64,000 nt of DNA from Leptobrachium leishanense (taxonomy: Eukaryota; Chordata; Amphibia; Anura; Megophryidae), in assembly GCA_009667805.1 (NCBI GenBank), contig CM019063.1, positions 62,519,506 through 62,583,505 of the forward strand, in the 5' to 3' direction. Both the position numbers and the translations under genes were made by a program. The notes under the pieces are model-generated. The model made no database searches. It worked only from the letters and a program-made list of their open reading frames with translations, and was not told the DNA's origin. The first letter of the stretch is position 1. Each line of letters opens with the position of its first letter. Positions 34,372-44,629 of the stretch are shown here, one piece after another.

Positions 34372-34497
34372 ATCATTCCCATCTCAATGTATCCTTCCTG
34401 GAAAACCAGAGAAATCTCAATGTATCCTTCTTGTAAAAAATTAGAAATCTCAATGTATCCTTCCCGGGAAACAAGAGAAATCTCAATGTATCATTGT
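34372..34497 (+). repeat. Tandem LINE B tail, 33-bp unit, about 4 copies
   Basis: ATCTCAATGTATCCTTCCTG plus about 13 bases repeats four times. The unit is part of the LINE B 3-prime end. Confidence 0.85.
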
Positions 34498-34550
34498 CAT
34501 AATGCCGCTTAGTACTACAGTAATATACTGTACGTGCTATGATCAATAAC
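34498..34550. other. Junction sequence
   Basis: Short unassigned spacer between the tail array and LINE A copy 3. Confidence 0.4.
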
Positions 34551-35318
34551 AACCAAGTTCGCTGTCTTGGAGTTACACTTGACTCTGCTCTTTCCTTCAT
34601 CCCCCACATCAAGTCTCTTTCCTCCTCCTGCCGATACCAACTGCGTAATATTTCCAGAATTCGGCCATTTCTTACCGCTGTCGCCACAAAACAACCCATA
34701 CACGCCCTGGTAATCTCCCGACTCGACTATTGCAATAATCTCTTATCTGGCCTCCCTCTGTCCCGCCTCTCCCCCCTACAATCCATCCTGAACGCCTCCG
34801 CCAGACTAATTCACCTCACCCGCCGCTCTGTCTCTGCCGCTCCCCTCTGCGAGTCCCTTCACTTGCTCCCCATCCACTGCAGAATTAAGTTCAAAATCCT
34901 TATCCTTACCTACAAAACCCTCACTAACTCCGCGCCCCACTACCTGTCCTCACTAATCACCAAATACACCCCAGCCCGCTCCCTAAGGTCAAACAGTGAC
35001 CTGCGCCTAGCTTCTCCCCGCATCACCTCTTCCCATGATAGACTGCAGGATTTCTCACGCGCAGCCCCCACTCTCTGGAACGCTCTCCCTCGTACTGTCA
35101 GACTTTCCCCTAACTTCTCTTTCTTCAAACGCTCCTTAAAACATTCCTATTTAGGGAAGCCTACCACCCAACTCACTGACGCAACCATCAATCACTCTCA
35201 CCTTACAGTCCTCTCCTCCTGTTTCCAACCCCAACCCTCCTAGATTGTGAGTTCCTACGGGAATAGGGCCCTCATCTCCTCCTGTACTGTTTGTCAAATG
35301 TTGTTCAATGTATTGTAA
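34551..35318 (+). pseudogene. LINE A C-terminal fragment with frameshift
   Basis: Starts at [14 protein letters not shown] and follows the C-terminal block through [20 protein letters not shown]. One C is missing near 35132 (GCTCCTTAAA against GCTCCCTTAAA in copy 2), which shifts the frame to KHSYLGKPT; an in-frame TAG then ends it at 35243. The original stop would be near 35316-35318. No catalytic motif is present. Domain assignment rests on its match with the open copy at 30055. Confidence 0.85.
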
Positions 35319-35401
35319 CCCTGTCTATACTGTGCTTATTGTACAGCGCTGCGGAATATGCTGGCGCTTTATAAATAAAGAATAATAATAATAATAATAA
35401 T
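34551..35401 (+). mobile_element. LINE A, 5-prime-truncated copy 3
   Basis: Begins after the YADD motif at AACCAAGTTCGCTGTC and runs to the LINE A tail and an (ATA)n end. Confidence 0.9.
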
Positions 35402-35454
35402 CTATATAAAAAAAACAGATATAACGATGTGAAATTTGTCAGTACACTGGACGT

Positions 35455-35867
35455 TTAGATAAAAGGTGTATAATTAAATTCTTCATTTAGACCTAGGGAG
35501 ACATTGAGTCTGTAACGTAAAAATCCATCGTGATTCATGTTGCTGTAATATTTTATCAAAATCCCCTTTCCTAGGTCCAAGATTTATTTTTTCTATAGCC
35601 TGAAAGTACAAACAAGTTTCATTTCCTTGATGATACATATGAATATGTCTAGAGATCGGAGTGTCAGACATATTTTTTACATTATTAATATGTTGCAGGA
35701 TCCGTCTCCTGAATTCTTGGTAGATTTTTCCAACATATTGTTTACCACATTCACAGGTAATTAAATATACCACTTTGGTTGTTGTGCAATTAATAAATTG
35801 TTTAATGGGAAATATTTTATTGGTAATGTGACTTTGAAATGCTTTTACAGGTTTAACAAAGGGGCAT
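35455..35867 (-). pseudogene. Penelope-like GIY-YIG endonuclease domain
   Basis: On the minus strand the frame enters at ECPFVKPVKAFQSH, then INCTTTKVVYLITCECGKQY, VGKIYQEFRRRILQHINNV, RHIHMYH and ESRWIFTLQT. VYLITCxCGKQYVGKT is the GIY-YIG core of Penelope-like elements (Tyr-Leu-Ile replaces GIY, YVG replaces YIG). The Arg in RRRILQH and the Glu in HESRW fit later motifs. This endonuclease nicks the target for reverse transcription. A frameshift near 35514 diverts the ending; in the next frame LNVSLGLNEEFNYTPF leads to a stop at 35455-35457, the usual Penelope C-terminus. The upstream side is cut by LINE B. The reverse transcriptase is not in the window. Confidence 0.88.
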
Positions 35868-35870
35868 TCT

Positions 35871-36602
35871 TTATTTATTTATTTATAAAGGATTTTACCA
35901 GGAAGGATACATTGAGATTTCTCTCATTTTCAAGTATGTCCTGGGTTCAATAACATTAAATTGTTACAGTTACAGAAATACAAAAGTAGTAAAATGCAAG
36001 AAATTAACACAAAACAAATATACAGATTAACAGAAAATAAATATGTAGGAAATATAGTGATTATGTTACATGTTTACAGGTGCATTCCGTATTGAGGTAT
36101 GTTAATATGGAGCTCTTAAGGGACTTTAGACTGGGAAAAGATTTGATGGCGTCTGGGAGGTTATTCCATAATTGTGGTGCTCTGTAGGAAAATGAGGATC
36201 GAGCCACTTGCTTTTTGTATTGTGGTATTGCAAGTAAGGTGCTGGTCCTGGATCGGAGGTTATAGGATGAGGGAGCTGCTGGGGGAAGCAGTCTATTCAG
36301 GTAGGGTGGCAGCTTCCCAGAAAAGTTCTTTAACACCAGGTTGGAGAGGTGAAGGGTGCGTCTAGATTCCAGCGACGGCCAGTTTAGTTCTTTTAACATG
36401 TCACAATGGTGGGTCATGTAGTTACATTGTAGCACAAAGCGACAGAATGAGTTATACAATGTAGTAAGTTTCTGGAGGTGTGTTTGAGGGGCAGCTGCAT
36501 ACACTACATCTCCGTATTCAATAGCCGGAATAAGAACTTGTTGTACAATCTGCTTTCTTACCACGGGACTCAGGCAGGATTTGTTTCTAACAGGGCACCT
36601 AG
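35871..36602 (-). mobile_element. LINE B, 5-prime-truncated copy inserted in Penelope
   Basis: Runs minus-strand from CTAGGTGCCCTG to the tail CCAGGACATACTTGAAAATG, AGAGAAATCTCAATGTATCC, TTATAAATAAATAAATAAA. It splits the Penelope frame between RCGHCK and ECPF. Target duplication is short or absent. Confidence 0.88.
36061..36602 (-). pseudogene. LINE B reverse transcriptase C-terminus, frame open
   Basis: An open minus-strand frame from about RNKSCLSPVVRKQIVQQ through AIEYGDVVYAAAPQTHLQKL, FCRFVLQCNYMTHHCDML, ESRRTLHLSNLVLKNF, SYNLRSRTSTLLAIPQYKK and SSFSYRAPQLWNNLPDAIK to TYLNTECTCKHVT and a stop at 36061-36063. This is the region after the palm and thumb in CR1/L2/Rex-type LINEs; the APQLWNNLPDxIK block is a recurring C-terminal signature. 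The first Met (36618) is a chance codon in Penelope sequence, not a start. It is the least damaged LINE B copy here and serves as the reference for 1466 and 47632. No catalytic residues remain. Confidence 0.85.
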
Positions 36603-36747
36603 TTTGCAGTGACCACATCTATAGGTACCTATATTCTGATTGAGCCATGTGGTCTGAGTGCATGATGAACCATTGTAACTGTGAACCAATTTATCCTTTA
36701 AGTTTCTGGTACACTTAATTATTTGATTCCATGTCTTGTTATCCCCC
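36603..36747 (-). pseudogene. Penelope-like linker region fragment
   Basis: Minus strand reads DNKTWNQIIKCTRNLKDKLV, HSYN, TTWLNQNIGTYRCGHCK. NLKDxLVxS followed some 25 residues later by CGxCxxC is the linker between reverse transcriptase and GIY-YIG in Penelope-like elements, including the start of its Cys-rich motif. The second half of that motif is displaced by LINE B and resumes at 35867. Confidence 0.78.
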
Positions 36748-36779
36748 AGAGGGACTCAAGTTTTGTGCAGTAAAAGATC

Positions 36780-36985
36780 ATGGTACGCACTGACAGCAGC
36801 CAGATCCTGGGGTGCACTGACAGCAGCCAGATTCTGGGGAGCACTGAGAGCAGCCTGGTCCTGGGGAGCACTGAGAGCAGCCTGGTCCTGGGGAGCACTG
36901 AGAGCAGCCTGGTCCTGGGGAGCACTGAGAGCAGCCTGGTCCTGGGGAGCACTAACAGCAGCCAGTTCCTGGAGAGCACTGAACT
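36780..36985. repeat. Minisatellite, 30-bp unit, about 7 copies
   Basis: AGCACTGAGAGCAGCCTGGT plus CCTGGGG repeats, with flanking variants (ACTGACAGCAGCCAG). The unit is a multiple of three, so all frames are open; these are not genes. Confidence 0.92.
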
Positions 36986-37343
36986 TGAACCTACGTAACC
37001 CGTGTATATCTGGCTCTGAAACTAGCCAGTGCCTCACCAGCCACTGATCTCACCACACATTACTGATATATATATATATAAATCCATAGTATGGCATAGC
37101 ATTGATTTTAGGGTTCTGTGTAATAACAGACCCAGGATGCAAAAAAGTGAGACAGAGGTCATTTGCATATCCTACCCAGAATTCCTTGCTGCATATGGGG
37201 AATGTGGCACAGGAGCTCTGGGATGCAGTTCTTTGAATTGCTGTGATGTGCAAGTGGCTTCTGCAATAATAAACACAACTAATTATAGCGTGGAGGCTTT
37301 TTATCTCACTTTTTGTCCTCCACCACAACCATTGTAGACACTA

Positions 37344-37376
<33 letters not shown>

Positions 37377-37394
37377 TATACATACATACATACG
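36986..37394. other. No gene; (TA)n tracts
   Basis: (TA)n at 37067-37080 and 37344-37385, the latter grading into ATACATACATAC. Between them is a dispersed-looking segment that I cannot classify. Confidence 0.5.
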
Positions 37395-37575
37395 GTAAAT
37401 AAAGTAAGATAGTCTTACTCCAGGATTACAAAGTATCACCTTTATTCTTCTATTTAGGGTCAACGCTTCAGCTCCCCTCCTCCGGAGCTTTCCTCAGGAT
37501 ACATGCTCCGGAGGGGAGCCGAAACATTGACCCTAAATAGAAGAATAAAAGTGATACTTTGTAGTCCTGGAGTGC
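37395..37575. repeat. Head-to-head inverted pair of Penelope-like ends
   Basis: The left half (minus) reads CTGAGGAAAGCTCC, GGGGAGCT, GAAGCGTTGACCC. The right half (plus) reads GCTCCGGAGGGGAGCCGAAA then CATTGACCC. The halves are inverted complements out to CAAAGTATCAC/GTGATACTTTG. Confidence 0.65.
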
Positions 37576-38162
37576 CGATACGTCATATCATTTACGTATA
37601 TACTACCGAGCTGGGTAGCAGGCACCGGGCAACCAAATATCTAAAGAGCAAGAGTGCACAGCATATTCGTCAATATTTATTTATTTAAAATCCTTTATAA
37701 ATAAATAAATATTGACGAACTATATATCGTTTTTTAATGACTAAAATGCATTGAACAAATGTTCCTGGAACTTCATAAAAAAACATATAGGCCGCCTTCT
37801 GTAAGAATTAAAGGATTCTATATGTAGGAAATTGAAGCAGACCAGTTCCAAATACCTGAAGATTAAAGAACATGTGCTGCGGTAATTGCTTGAAGCATTA
37901 ATGCTCCTGTATGTTATAAAGATGACAGTTATAAATTTGCAGTCTTTTCCTACGCTGTACGAAGGTCAGAGCTACAGAATTTGCCGTTGGAGGGAGATTA
38001 AGGACATGATGGGTAAACATGCGAGCCATCTGTTAGAGAGGTGCAGTGACAATGTTTTGGTGCTTTAATTAACGACGTTTATATATATATGTATTTTTCA
38101 TTCCTATCTGATGTATAATTAACAGGACATGCTGGGTCAGCTGGTTTTATTTTTCTCACTAA
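37576..38162. other. No gene seen
   Basis: Contains a small inverted pair around 37665-37720 (ATATTCGTCAATATTTATTT and complement). No coding signal. Confidence 0.5.
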
Positions 38163-39006
38163 CAGGGTTATTCAAAGAGATTCGAAAAGTCACCGCACGT
38201 TCGGTGACTATTCGTTCTCTTCAATTCGGTTCCTTTTGCCGATCCCATTTCGGTGACCCTGCGGTGTATTCAGCAAACACCACAGGGTCCCCGAATTGCA
38301 GGGAAAGGCTGCCGCAAACCTGAAGAAAACTAACCGCAAAACCCAGCGAATGCACGCCGAAAACCCTCAAAAACATCTGGATTACCCTGCCGAAAAACAC
38401 AGAAGTGGCAGTGAATAAATTAGGAAAACAGTTTGTATGAATGTGTGAACGTGAAATGCTGTTTGCAAAGAAACTACTGAGCGAAAATGTCTGAAATTTA
38501 CACATGAGGTCCAGGGAATGATAATAAAGAGGGCTGTTACAGAAAAAATAAGAAAACTTTAAAAAAAAAATCGGACTTTAAAAAAAAAAAAAAAATCAGA
38601 AAAATGCTTAAAATAGCCTAAAAAATCTATAAAGAGACTCTTTACTGCAGAATTTTATAATAAACGGTTTATTAGATATTGGATTAAAAAAGGAATATTT
38701 TTAACATTGAAGCCTATGGGATCCTCCTGAATAAACCTGCCGAATGAAACCACCGAATGGCAGGGCATTAGGGGAACCTTTCACTGCTGGTTTGTGTTCT
38801 CTGAATAGCCGAAGCAGTGCTTTTTATGGGGATTTCACTGCCCTCGAACAGGCACCGAACAGGCACCGTATGTGCAGGCAATTCGCCAGGATTTGGTGAA
38901 TTGCCTGCTCTCTGGATAGCCGAATGGCCAGGAAAGGTAACCGAACGCAGATTTTCAGAGTTCGGTTACCTTTCTCAAGCAATTCGAATCTCTTTGAATA
39001 ACCCTG
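38163..39006. mobile_element. CAGGG-family DNA element, complete copy
   Basis: CAGGGTTATTCAAAGAGATT at the left and AATCTCTTTGAATAACCCTG at the right, flanked by TAA on both sides (38160-38162, 39007-39009). 844 bp, no transposase. Left arm: CACCGCACGTTCGGTGAC and the CCCTGCGGTG/CACCACAGGG pair. Middle: AT-rich core (GTTTATTAGATATTGGATTA). Right arm: CCCTCGAACAGGCACCGAAC. Confidence 0.85.
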
Positions 39007-39109
39007 TAAATGTTGGCTTTAATTCTGCCTAAGGACAATGAAAATGTATTTGTGTTATCAATGATAGAAGACAAGCAGTGCTGCATCTCAAAGGTTTATG
39101 TTGTAGGAT

Positions 39110-40029
39110 TTAACCCCTTCGCTGCTGAGCCATTTCACGCCTGAGCTCATTTTTACCGCTTTCGCGCATCATGTTTAAACGCGATTTGAAGCCACGTTTT
39201 ATTATAAGACCCAGACATTTTAGATATCGTTCTTTCCGGCAGACTCGGCAGATTCATAATATATCATTATTATATGTATACGTCATGTCCTGTCTGTATA
39301 TTATAACAAAAAAGGCGATACAATGTGAATTTTCAATAATTTACAACGTGTAAAGTGTTTTTCTTTAACATTTCATCATGTGAGCGTTTGCGGTTATATT
39401 TTCTATGGGTTGCGCTTGTTAAAAAAAATTAGAAATGGGGACTCGTTACATTTTTTGGGGGGAAATGACGTGGTTTTTAACAAACGCACACCATAGAAAA
39501 ATCGTTAGTGCAGCATCATTGTTCACATTATAATTGAAATGGAAACAATATTGCTGCATTAATAAAACAAATAAACACCCTATCTCCACCATTGGTGGCA
39601 GATAGGGGTTAACTCCAGAACTGACTTCATCGCGCTATGCGCTATGACGTCAGTCGTCTGGGGGAGATCCCGGAAGCTTGGCCAACATCCAAGATGTCGG
39701 TTAGCTCCGGGAGGGGACCGCGGTACGGTGCCTGTTGGAGCTGAATCGGGATGCAGCCCCCAAGGGGTTAAAGGCTGTGCCCTTCCAAGCGGTACCTGGC
39801 CTTTGACCTCACCCTCCCCTTCAGGCACCTTCCCTACACTTTTTGGGGGGGCTGCCTGCTGTAATAGAGGTCATCGCACTGGTGAGATTACATCTATTAG
39901 TGCCCACTGCGGTCCCGGAATCCGTCCGATCGCTGGCTGCAAAGGGAGGACGCACTGAGCGCGTCCTCCGCAGCCAAAGCTTCCTGCGGCTGGACGTGCT
40001 GAGCGCGTCCTCCGCAGCAAAGTGGTTAA
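39110..40029. mobile_element. TTAA-flanked MITE
   Basis: TTAACCCCTTCGCTGC at the left and GCAGCAAAGTGGTTAA at the right, with TTAA at both ends (39110-39113, 40026-40029). TTAA duplication fits piggyBac or Kolobok. No transposase. Frames at 39580-39958 are not gene-like. A partial copy is at 52877-52957. Confidence 0.78.
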
Positions 40030-40181
40030 GGAACGCAAAATCTTGGAGCTGCCAAAATAGTGTCAGTGCGGAGTCTAATGACAGCCGAGGAACATTATAA
40101 AAACTGTGGAGCCTTTTACATTTCTTAGTCGGGTTTTCATAACCTGTTAACTATGCATTTATTTTCATTTTACAAAAAAGA

Positions 40182-40780
40182 TTAAAGGGATAATATATTG
40201 AAACAGACAGCTCTTTTTTGGCATTAAATAATTGGGCAGAGGCGGCTGAGAGCCTCTGCACCAATTATTAATATTAATTTTTTTTCTATTTTTGGGTGGA
40301 TTTTACCTTTTCTTCCTCGCCGAGGGCTTCTCCTCCTCTCCGGCTCAGGGGCTGCCGAACCTGTAAGTCCCTGAAGTTATTATTATCCTTTATTTATATA
40401 GTGCCGCAAATTTCGCAGCGCTTTACAAGATCAGTGTACAAGGTGTTGATACATTGGAATACCACACATGGCTGATGGCCTATCTAATGCCACTTGCGTA
40501 GCTTAGCAACTGCAAATTGCGTAGGGCTACGGGACTCGCACACTTTACGTACGCATGTCGGTAAGTGCTTGAGCAGAACGAGGGATCTGAGATGAGCGCA
40601 TGCGCAGATCCGATCCGCCGGCTGCCTCTCTGAGAACGCTCGATAACGCAATAAGTCTCGGAGAGGGTGACGTTGGCGCGCTCTCTGTGTTCTGATGTCA
40701 CTAGTGACCGATCTGGTGACCAGCAGCCAAGAAATTCAAAAATCCCAACTGCTGGTGACGCTGGCTGGGGTGGAAGAAAC
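40182..40780. mobile_element. TTAA-type MITE, copy of 9039-9642
   Basis: Left end TTAAAGGGATAATAT. Shares CTCCGGCTCAGGGGCTGCCG, GCATGCGCAGATCCGA, GTCACTAGTGACCGATCTGG with 9039-9642. Interrupted by a LINE tail at 40377 and cut at the right by the CAGGG element. Confidence 0.7.
40377..40440 (-). mobile_element. L2-type LINE tail fragment
   Basis: TTATTATTATCCTTTATTTA then CGCAGCGCTTTACA is a diverged complement of the LINE A tail. Confidence 0.55.
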
Positions 40781-40784
40781 GAAT

Positions 40785-41287
40785 ACAAGTGTCCAAATTG
40801 AAACACTGTTTGCCAAAAAAGACTATTGAACGAAAATGTCTGTAATTAACATATAAGATCCTATGAATGATAATAAACAGGAAAAAAAAATTGCAGAAAA
40901 AATCCAAAAAATACCTAAAAGATCAATAAATAAAGAGACTTTTTGCTGCAGATTAAACAGCTTATTAGATATTGGTTTAAAACGGGAATATTTTTAACAT
41001 TGACGCCTATGGGGTTCTCCTGATTAAACCTGCTGGATGAAAACACCGAACAGCAGGGCACTTCAGCAACTTTTCTCTGCTGTTCGGTGTCTCTGAATAG
41101 ATTAACCATTGCTTCTCTATGGGGGATTTCACTGCCGTCGAACAGGCACTGTACTTGCTGTCAGTTCGCCAAATTTGTCGAACTGCCTGCTCTTTTAATA
41201 GCCGAATGGCCCCAGAATGTCACCGTACGGGGAAATTCCCTGTTCGGTGACATTTCGGGGCCAGATCGGCCTTCTCTGAATAACCCT
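40785..41287 (+). mobile_element. CAGGG-family element, 3-prime part
   Basis: AT-rich core from GAACGAAAATGTCTGTAATT, then the right arm with GAACAGGCACTGTAC, and the end CTTCTCTGAATAACCCTC. The left arm is missing. Confidence 0.75.
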
Positions 41288-41392
41288 CACAATGTTTGGT
41301 AAGGGTCAGGGCCCCCTCGAGCCACTTGGCCCCTGAACATACCATAGGCCATCACCCCCTGATGGCTGCCCTGAGTGCCAGACACTCTTTTC

Positions 41393-42077
41393 TAGGGATG
41401 TGCGTTTCGGGATTTCGGAATTTTCACGAAATTTCCCGATTCGTGTTTTCGGATGCGGCCGAATTTCCGAAAAAATTTTAGATCCGAAAAGTTCAGACCC
41501 GAAATGTTTTCCTAGCCGAAACGAAATATTTTCGGATTTTTCGAATGGGCTTGAAATGTGTCAAACGAGGAGAACAGATGTTCCGAAAAACGAAAATTTT
41601 CCGAAAAACGAAAATTTTTCGAAAAACGAAAATTTTGTAAAAACGAACATTTTCTGAAAAACGAAAATTTTTCAAAAAAACCAAAAGTCGATACAAAAAA
41701 CGGGCAAAATGACAAGAAAAATACGAAAAATGGTCGATATGCTGAAAAATGTGCAATTCCGAAAAACAAAAATTTTCTGAAAAACGAAAATTTTCCGAAA
41801 AACGAAAATTTTCCGAAAAACGAAAATTTTGTAAAAACGAAAATTTTCGGAAAAACGAAAATTTTTCGAAAAACGAAAAGTCGATACAAAAACCGAGCAC
41901 AGTGACACGAAAATACGAAAAATGGTCGAAATTCCGAAAAAAAAAATGTACCCGAAAAACGGGTCGAACCGAATCGAATCGAAATCGAAATCGGTCGAAA
42001 CGAGCCGAATCGAAAAGTTTAAAAATCCGAAAAATCGAACCGAATCGAACCGAAAAAAAAATCGGTGCACAAGCCTA
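41393..42077. mobile_element. hAT MITE with exact 8-bp target duplication
   Basis: TAGGGATGTGCG at the left, GGTGCACAAGCCTA at the right, flanked by CTCTTTTC (41385-41392 and 42078-42085). The interior is dominated by about 18-bp tandem units such as TTTTCCGAAAAACGAAAA (41575-41660, 41755-41880). Long FRKIFVF-like and NENF-like frames are products of those units. Confidence 0.88.
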
Positions 42078-42140
42078 CTCTTTTCTGCATCGGAAATATT
42101 TTATATGTGAAGTATCATAAAGTTTTGTTGTACCGACTAT

Positions 42141-42844
42141 GGGCTCTATTACATTCTTCGCGCAAAAAAGTTTGCTTTAACGTGCGTAAATTAACTCTGG
42201 TATTACAATCTGAGCACATTTTTTCATCCATCAAAAAAATAACGCGCGTAAAAAAGACACGCAAAAACTCGCACGCATTAACATTGAGCGCAGAAATCGG
42301 TGTGCGGAATGCTTTTTCACGCAATTCAGCCAATCTGAATTAACAGCCACAATTGTCTCCCGTTCAGTTTTTGCGCCTGTCAAAATCAATCTGAGTATAT
42401 ATGCTGCAGCAAAAATAAAAACACGCACAACTTCTCCATTTTATTGTTTGGGTATGTGTAGAATGTGTAACTATACTTTGCTGTATTTTTTTTTGTGCTG
42501 GTGTATTTGGTTTCGACCAGGACGTTCAGATTTGCCGTTACCACCAGCTTTTCAAAGACGTTAAAATTATGCGCGCAAACGTTGTCTGTTAAATTTTGCG
42601 CTAAGATTGTAATAGCATGCGCGTACCTGCGCACAAACGCATTTGCGCTCACAATGTTAAGTATAGGACGCGCAAAGTACATTACGCTCGCAAAGGGTTC
42701 ACGTAGGTTCACTCGCGGTAGACGTTAACGCACATTTTTTGCGCGGGCATTGTAATACGACATTCTGCGCAAAGGGTTTTTCCCCTCGCATTAATGCGTT
42801 TTTGCGCACGCGTTATCGTTTGCGCGAAGAATGTAATAGAGCCC
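42141..42844. mobile_element. Palindromic-ended element rich in GCGCAAA
   Basis: GGGCTCTATTACATTCTTCG at the left and CGAAGAATGTAATAGAGCCC at the right form a 27-bp inverted repeat (extending to CGCGCAAA). The interior has many TTTGCGC, CGCGC and ACGTTAA motifs. No transposase. Flanks ACTAT and TACAT do not give a clear duplication, so the superfamily is open. Confidence 0.75.
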
Positions 42845-43715
42845 TACATTTTGGGCAATGTGAAGCGCAGCTACACCGTGCCTCAAGAGAATGATAAAGT
42901 TTAAATTGTGTTTCCCAACAATGATACATTGAAAAATAATTCTTATCAGCAGAGACAGACGCGCACAGAAGTAACACGAGACATCCCCGGCGTTCTTTCC
43001 GTGATAAATGGAGCAGTTCAAGGTAGCTTCAATCACTTATAATATAATTATTCCTCGTTTATTGCATTTCATCAGAAGAACGAGTTATGTTACAGAAGCA
43101 ACAAACATACTGCAACGTACAAAGAAGGGCTTCCACAACAAACATATATATTTTTCATTTTTGACTAATGTGACTGCCAAACATTACTTAACAACTGTTT
43201 ATATTATTGTTAAGGGATGTTCTCGGTATAATAAAGCTTCTACAAAATCTGCAAGAGACGCACTTTGACTCCAATAGACAATAAACAATCAAAAATGACA
43301 CGTGAACAAATAAAAAGAAGATAGAACATAAAAAAAGAGAGCCATCATTTTTTCTTTTTCTCCTGCGTAATAAAGATTCTATGAAAATTGGAGCTGAAAT
43401 TGCTCTTTGACCCCTTCACTACCAAGGGATTTCCCCCCCAAAAAAAAATCAGTTGCAGGAACCATTGTTATTTTTTTTTGGAAAAATCGCTTTTAATTAT
43501 TTATACAGTAAGAGATATTTGGGAATATTTCCAATGTGTTTTCTACTGTAATAACCTATTTGGTAGACAGGCGTCGCCACCTGATGGCCAAATGCAGTTA
43601 CTGCAGTTCAGGGCTCGTGCAGGATCAGCTGGCGAAGAGTCGGTCAGAGACATTTCCCAGCTGATTTTAAAAAGTGTTAGCGTCTCAGTCATCATGCTCA
43701 CGGTGCTAAGACTAT
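42845..43715. other. No gene seen
   Basis: AT-rich non-coding sequence. Confidence 0.5.
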
Positions 43716-44629
43716 CAGGGTTATTCAAAGAGATCCGAATTGCTGGCGAAAGGTAACCGAAAGCTGAAAATCAGCGTACGGTTACCTTTCTTGACCATTC
43801 GGCTATCCAGAGAGCAGGCAATACGCCAAATCTTGGCGAATTGCCTGCACATTCGGTGCCTGTTCGGTGCCTGTTCGAGGGCAGTGAAATCCCCATAGAG
43901 AAGCAATGCTTCGGCTATTCAGAGAACAAAAACCAATAGTGAAAAGTTGCCGAATTGCCCTGCCATTCGGTGGTTTCATTCGGCAGGTTTATTCAGGAGA
44001 ATCCCATAGGCTTCAATGTTAAAAATATTCCTGTTTTTTAATCCAATATCTAATAAACCGTTTATTATAATATTCTGCAGTAAAAAGTCTCTTTACTTAT
44101 AGATTATTTTGGGCTCATTTAGGCATTTTTGGGGATTTTTTTGCAAACATTTTTTTTCATTTTTTTTTAATCGTTTTTTCTTTTTTCAGTAACAGCCCTT
44201 TTTATTATCATTCATTCGACCTTATATGTAAATTTCAGACATTTTCTTTCAGTAGTTTCTTTGCAAACAGCGTTTCACTTTTCAAACATCCAAGCGTACT
44301 GTTTTCTTTTTTTTCACTCCATTCGTCTGCGGTGTCGGGTTTTTCCGGCGGCTGCTCTGTGCTGTGATCAGCTCCTGCTCGGGTTTCTCTGGCGTCTTCG
44401 GCGGGGTTAGTCCAGATGTATTTGCTGGTTTCGGTGTGCACTCGACTGGGTTATGCGGTGAGTGTTCGGCAGGTTTTCGACAGCTTTTCCCTGCACTACG
44501 ACAGCCCTCTGGTGCTTGCTGAATACACCGCAGGGTTGCCGAAATGGGATTGCCAAATCGTACCGAATTGAGGAGAACGAAAAGTCAGCGAACGTGCGGT
44601 GACTTTTCGATTCTCTTTGAATCACCCTG
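43716..44629. mobile_element. CAGGG-family DNA element, complete inverted copy
   Basis: CAGGGTTATTCAAAGAGATC to TCGATTCTCTTTGAATCACC plus CTG. Same parts as 38163-39006 in reverse order and strand. 914 bp, no transposase. Flanks TAT and TTA do not match. Confidence 0.82.

Larger units (their letters stand above)
35402..36747 (-). mobile_element. Penelope-like element 3-prime part, split by LINE B
   Basis: Minus-strand coding pieces at 36603-36747 and 35455-35867 belong to one Penelope-like protein (linker and GIY-YIG endonuclease). They are separated by LINE B at 35871-36602. Confidence 0.85.

Noticed and set aside
36719..37047. 72-103 codon Ser/Ala/Leu-rich frames on both strands
   Set aside because: Artefacts of the 30-bp minisatellite.
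41493..42120. Overlapping frames of 115-135 codons rich in Phe/Lys/Asn in the 41393 element
   Set aside because: Produced by tandem CGAAAATTTT-type units; open on both strands, no domain.
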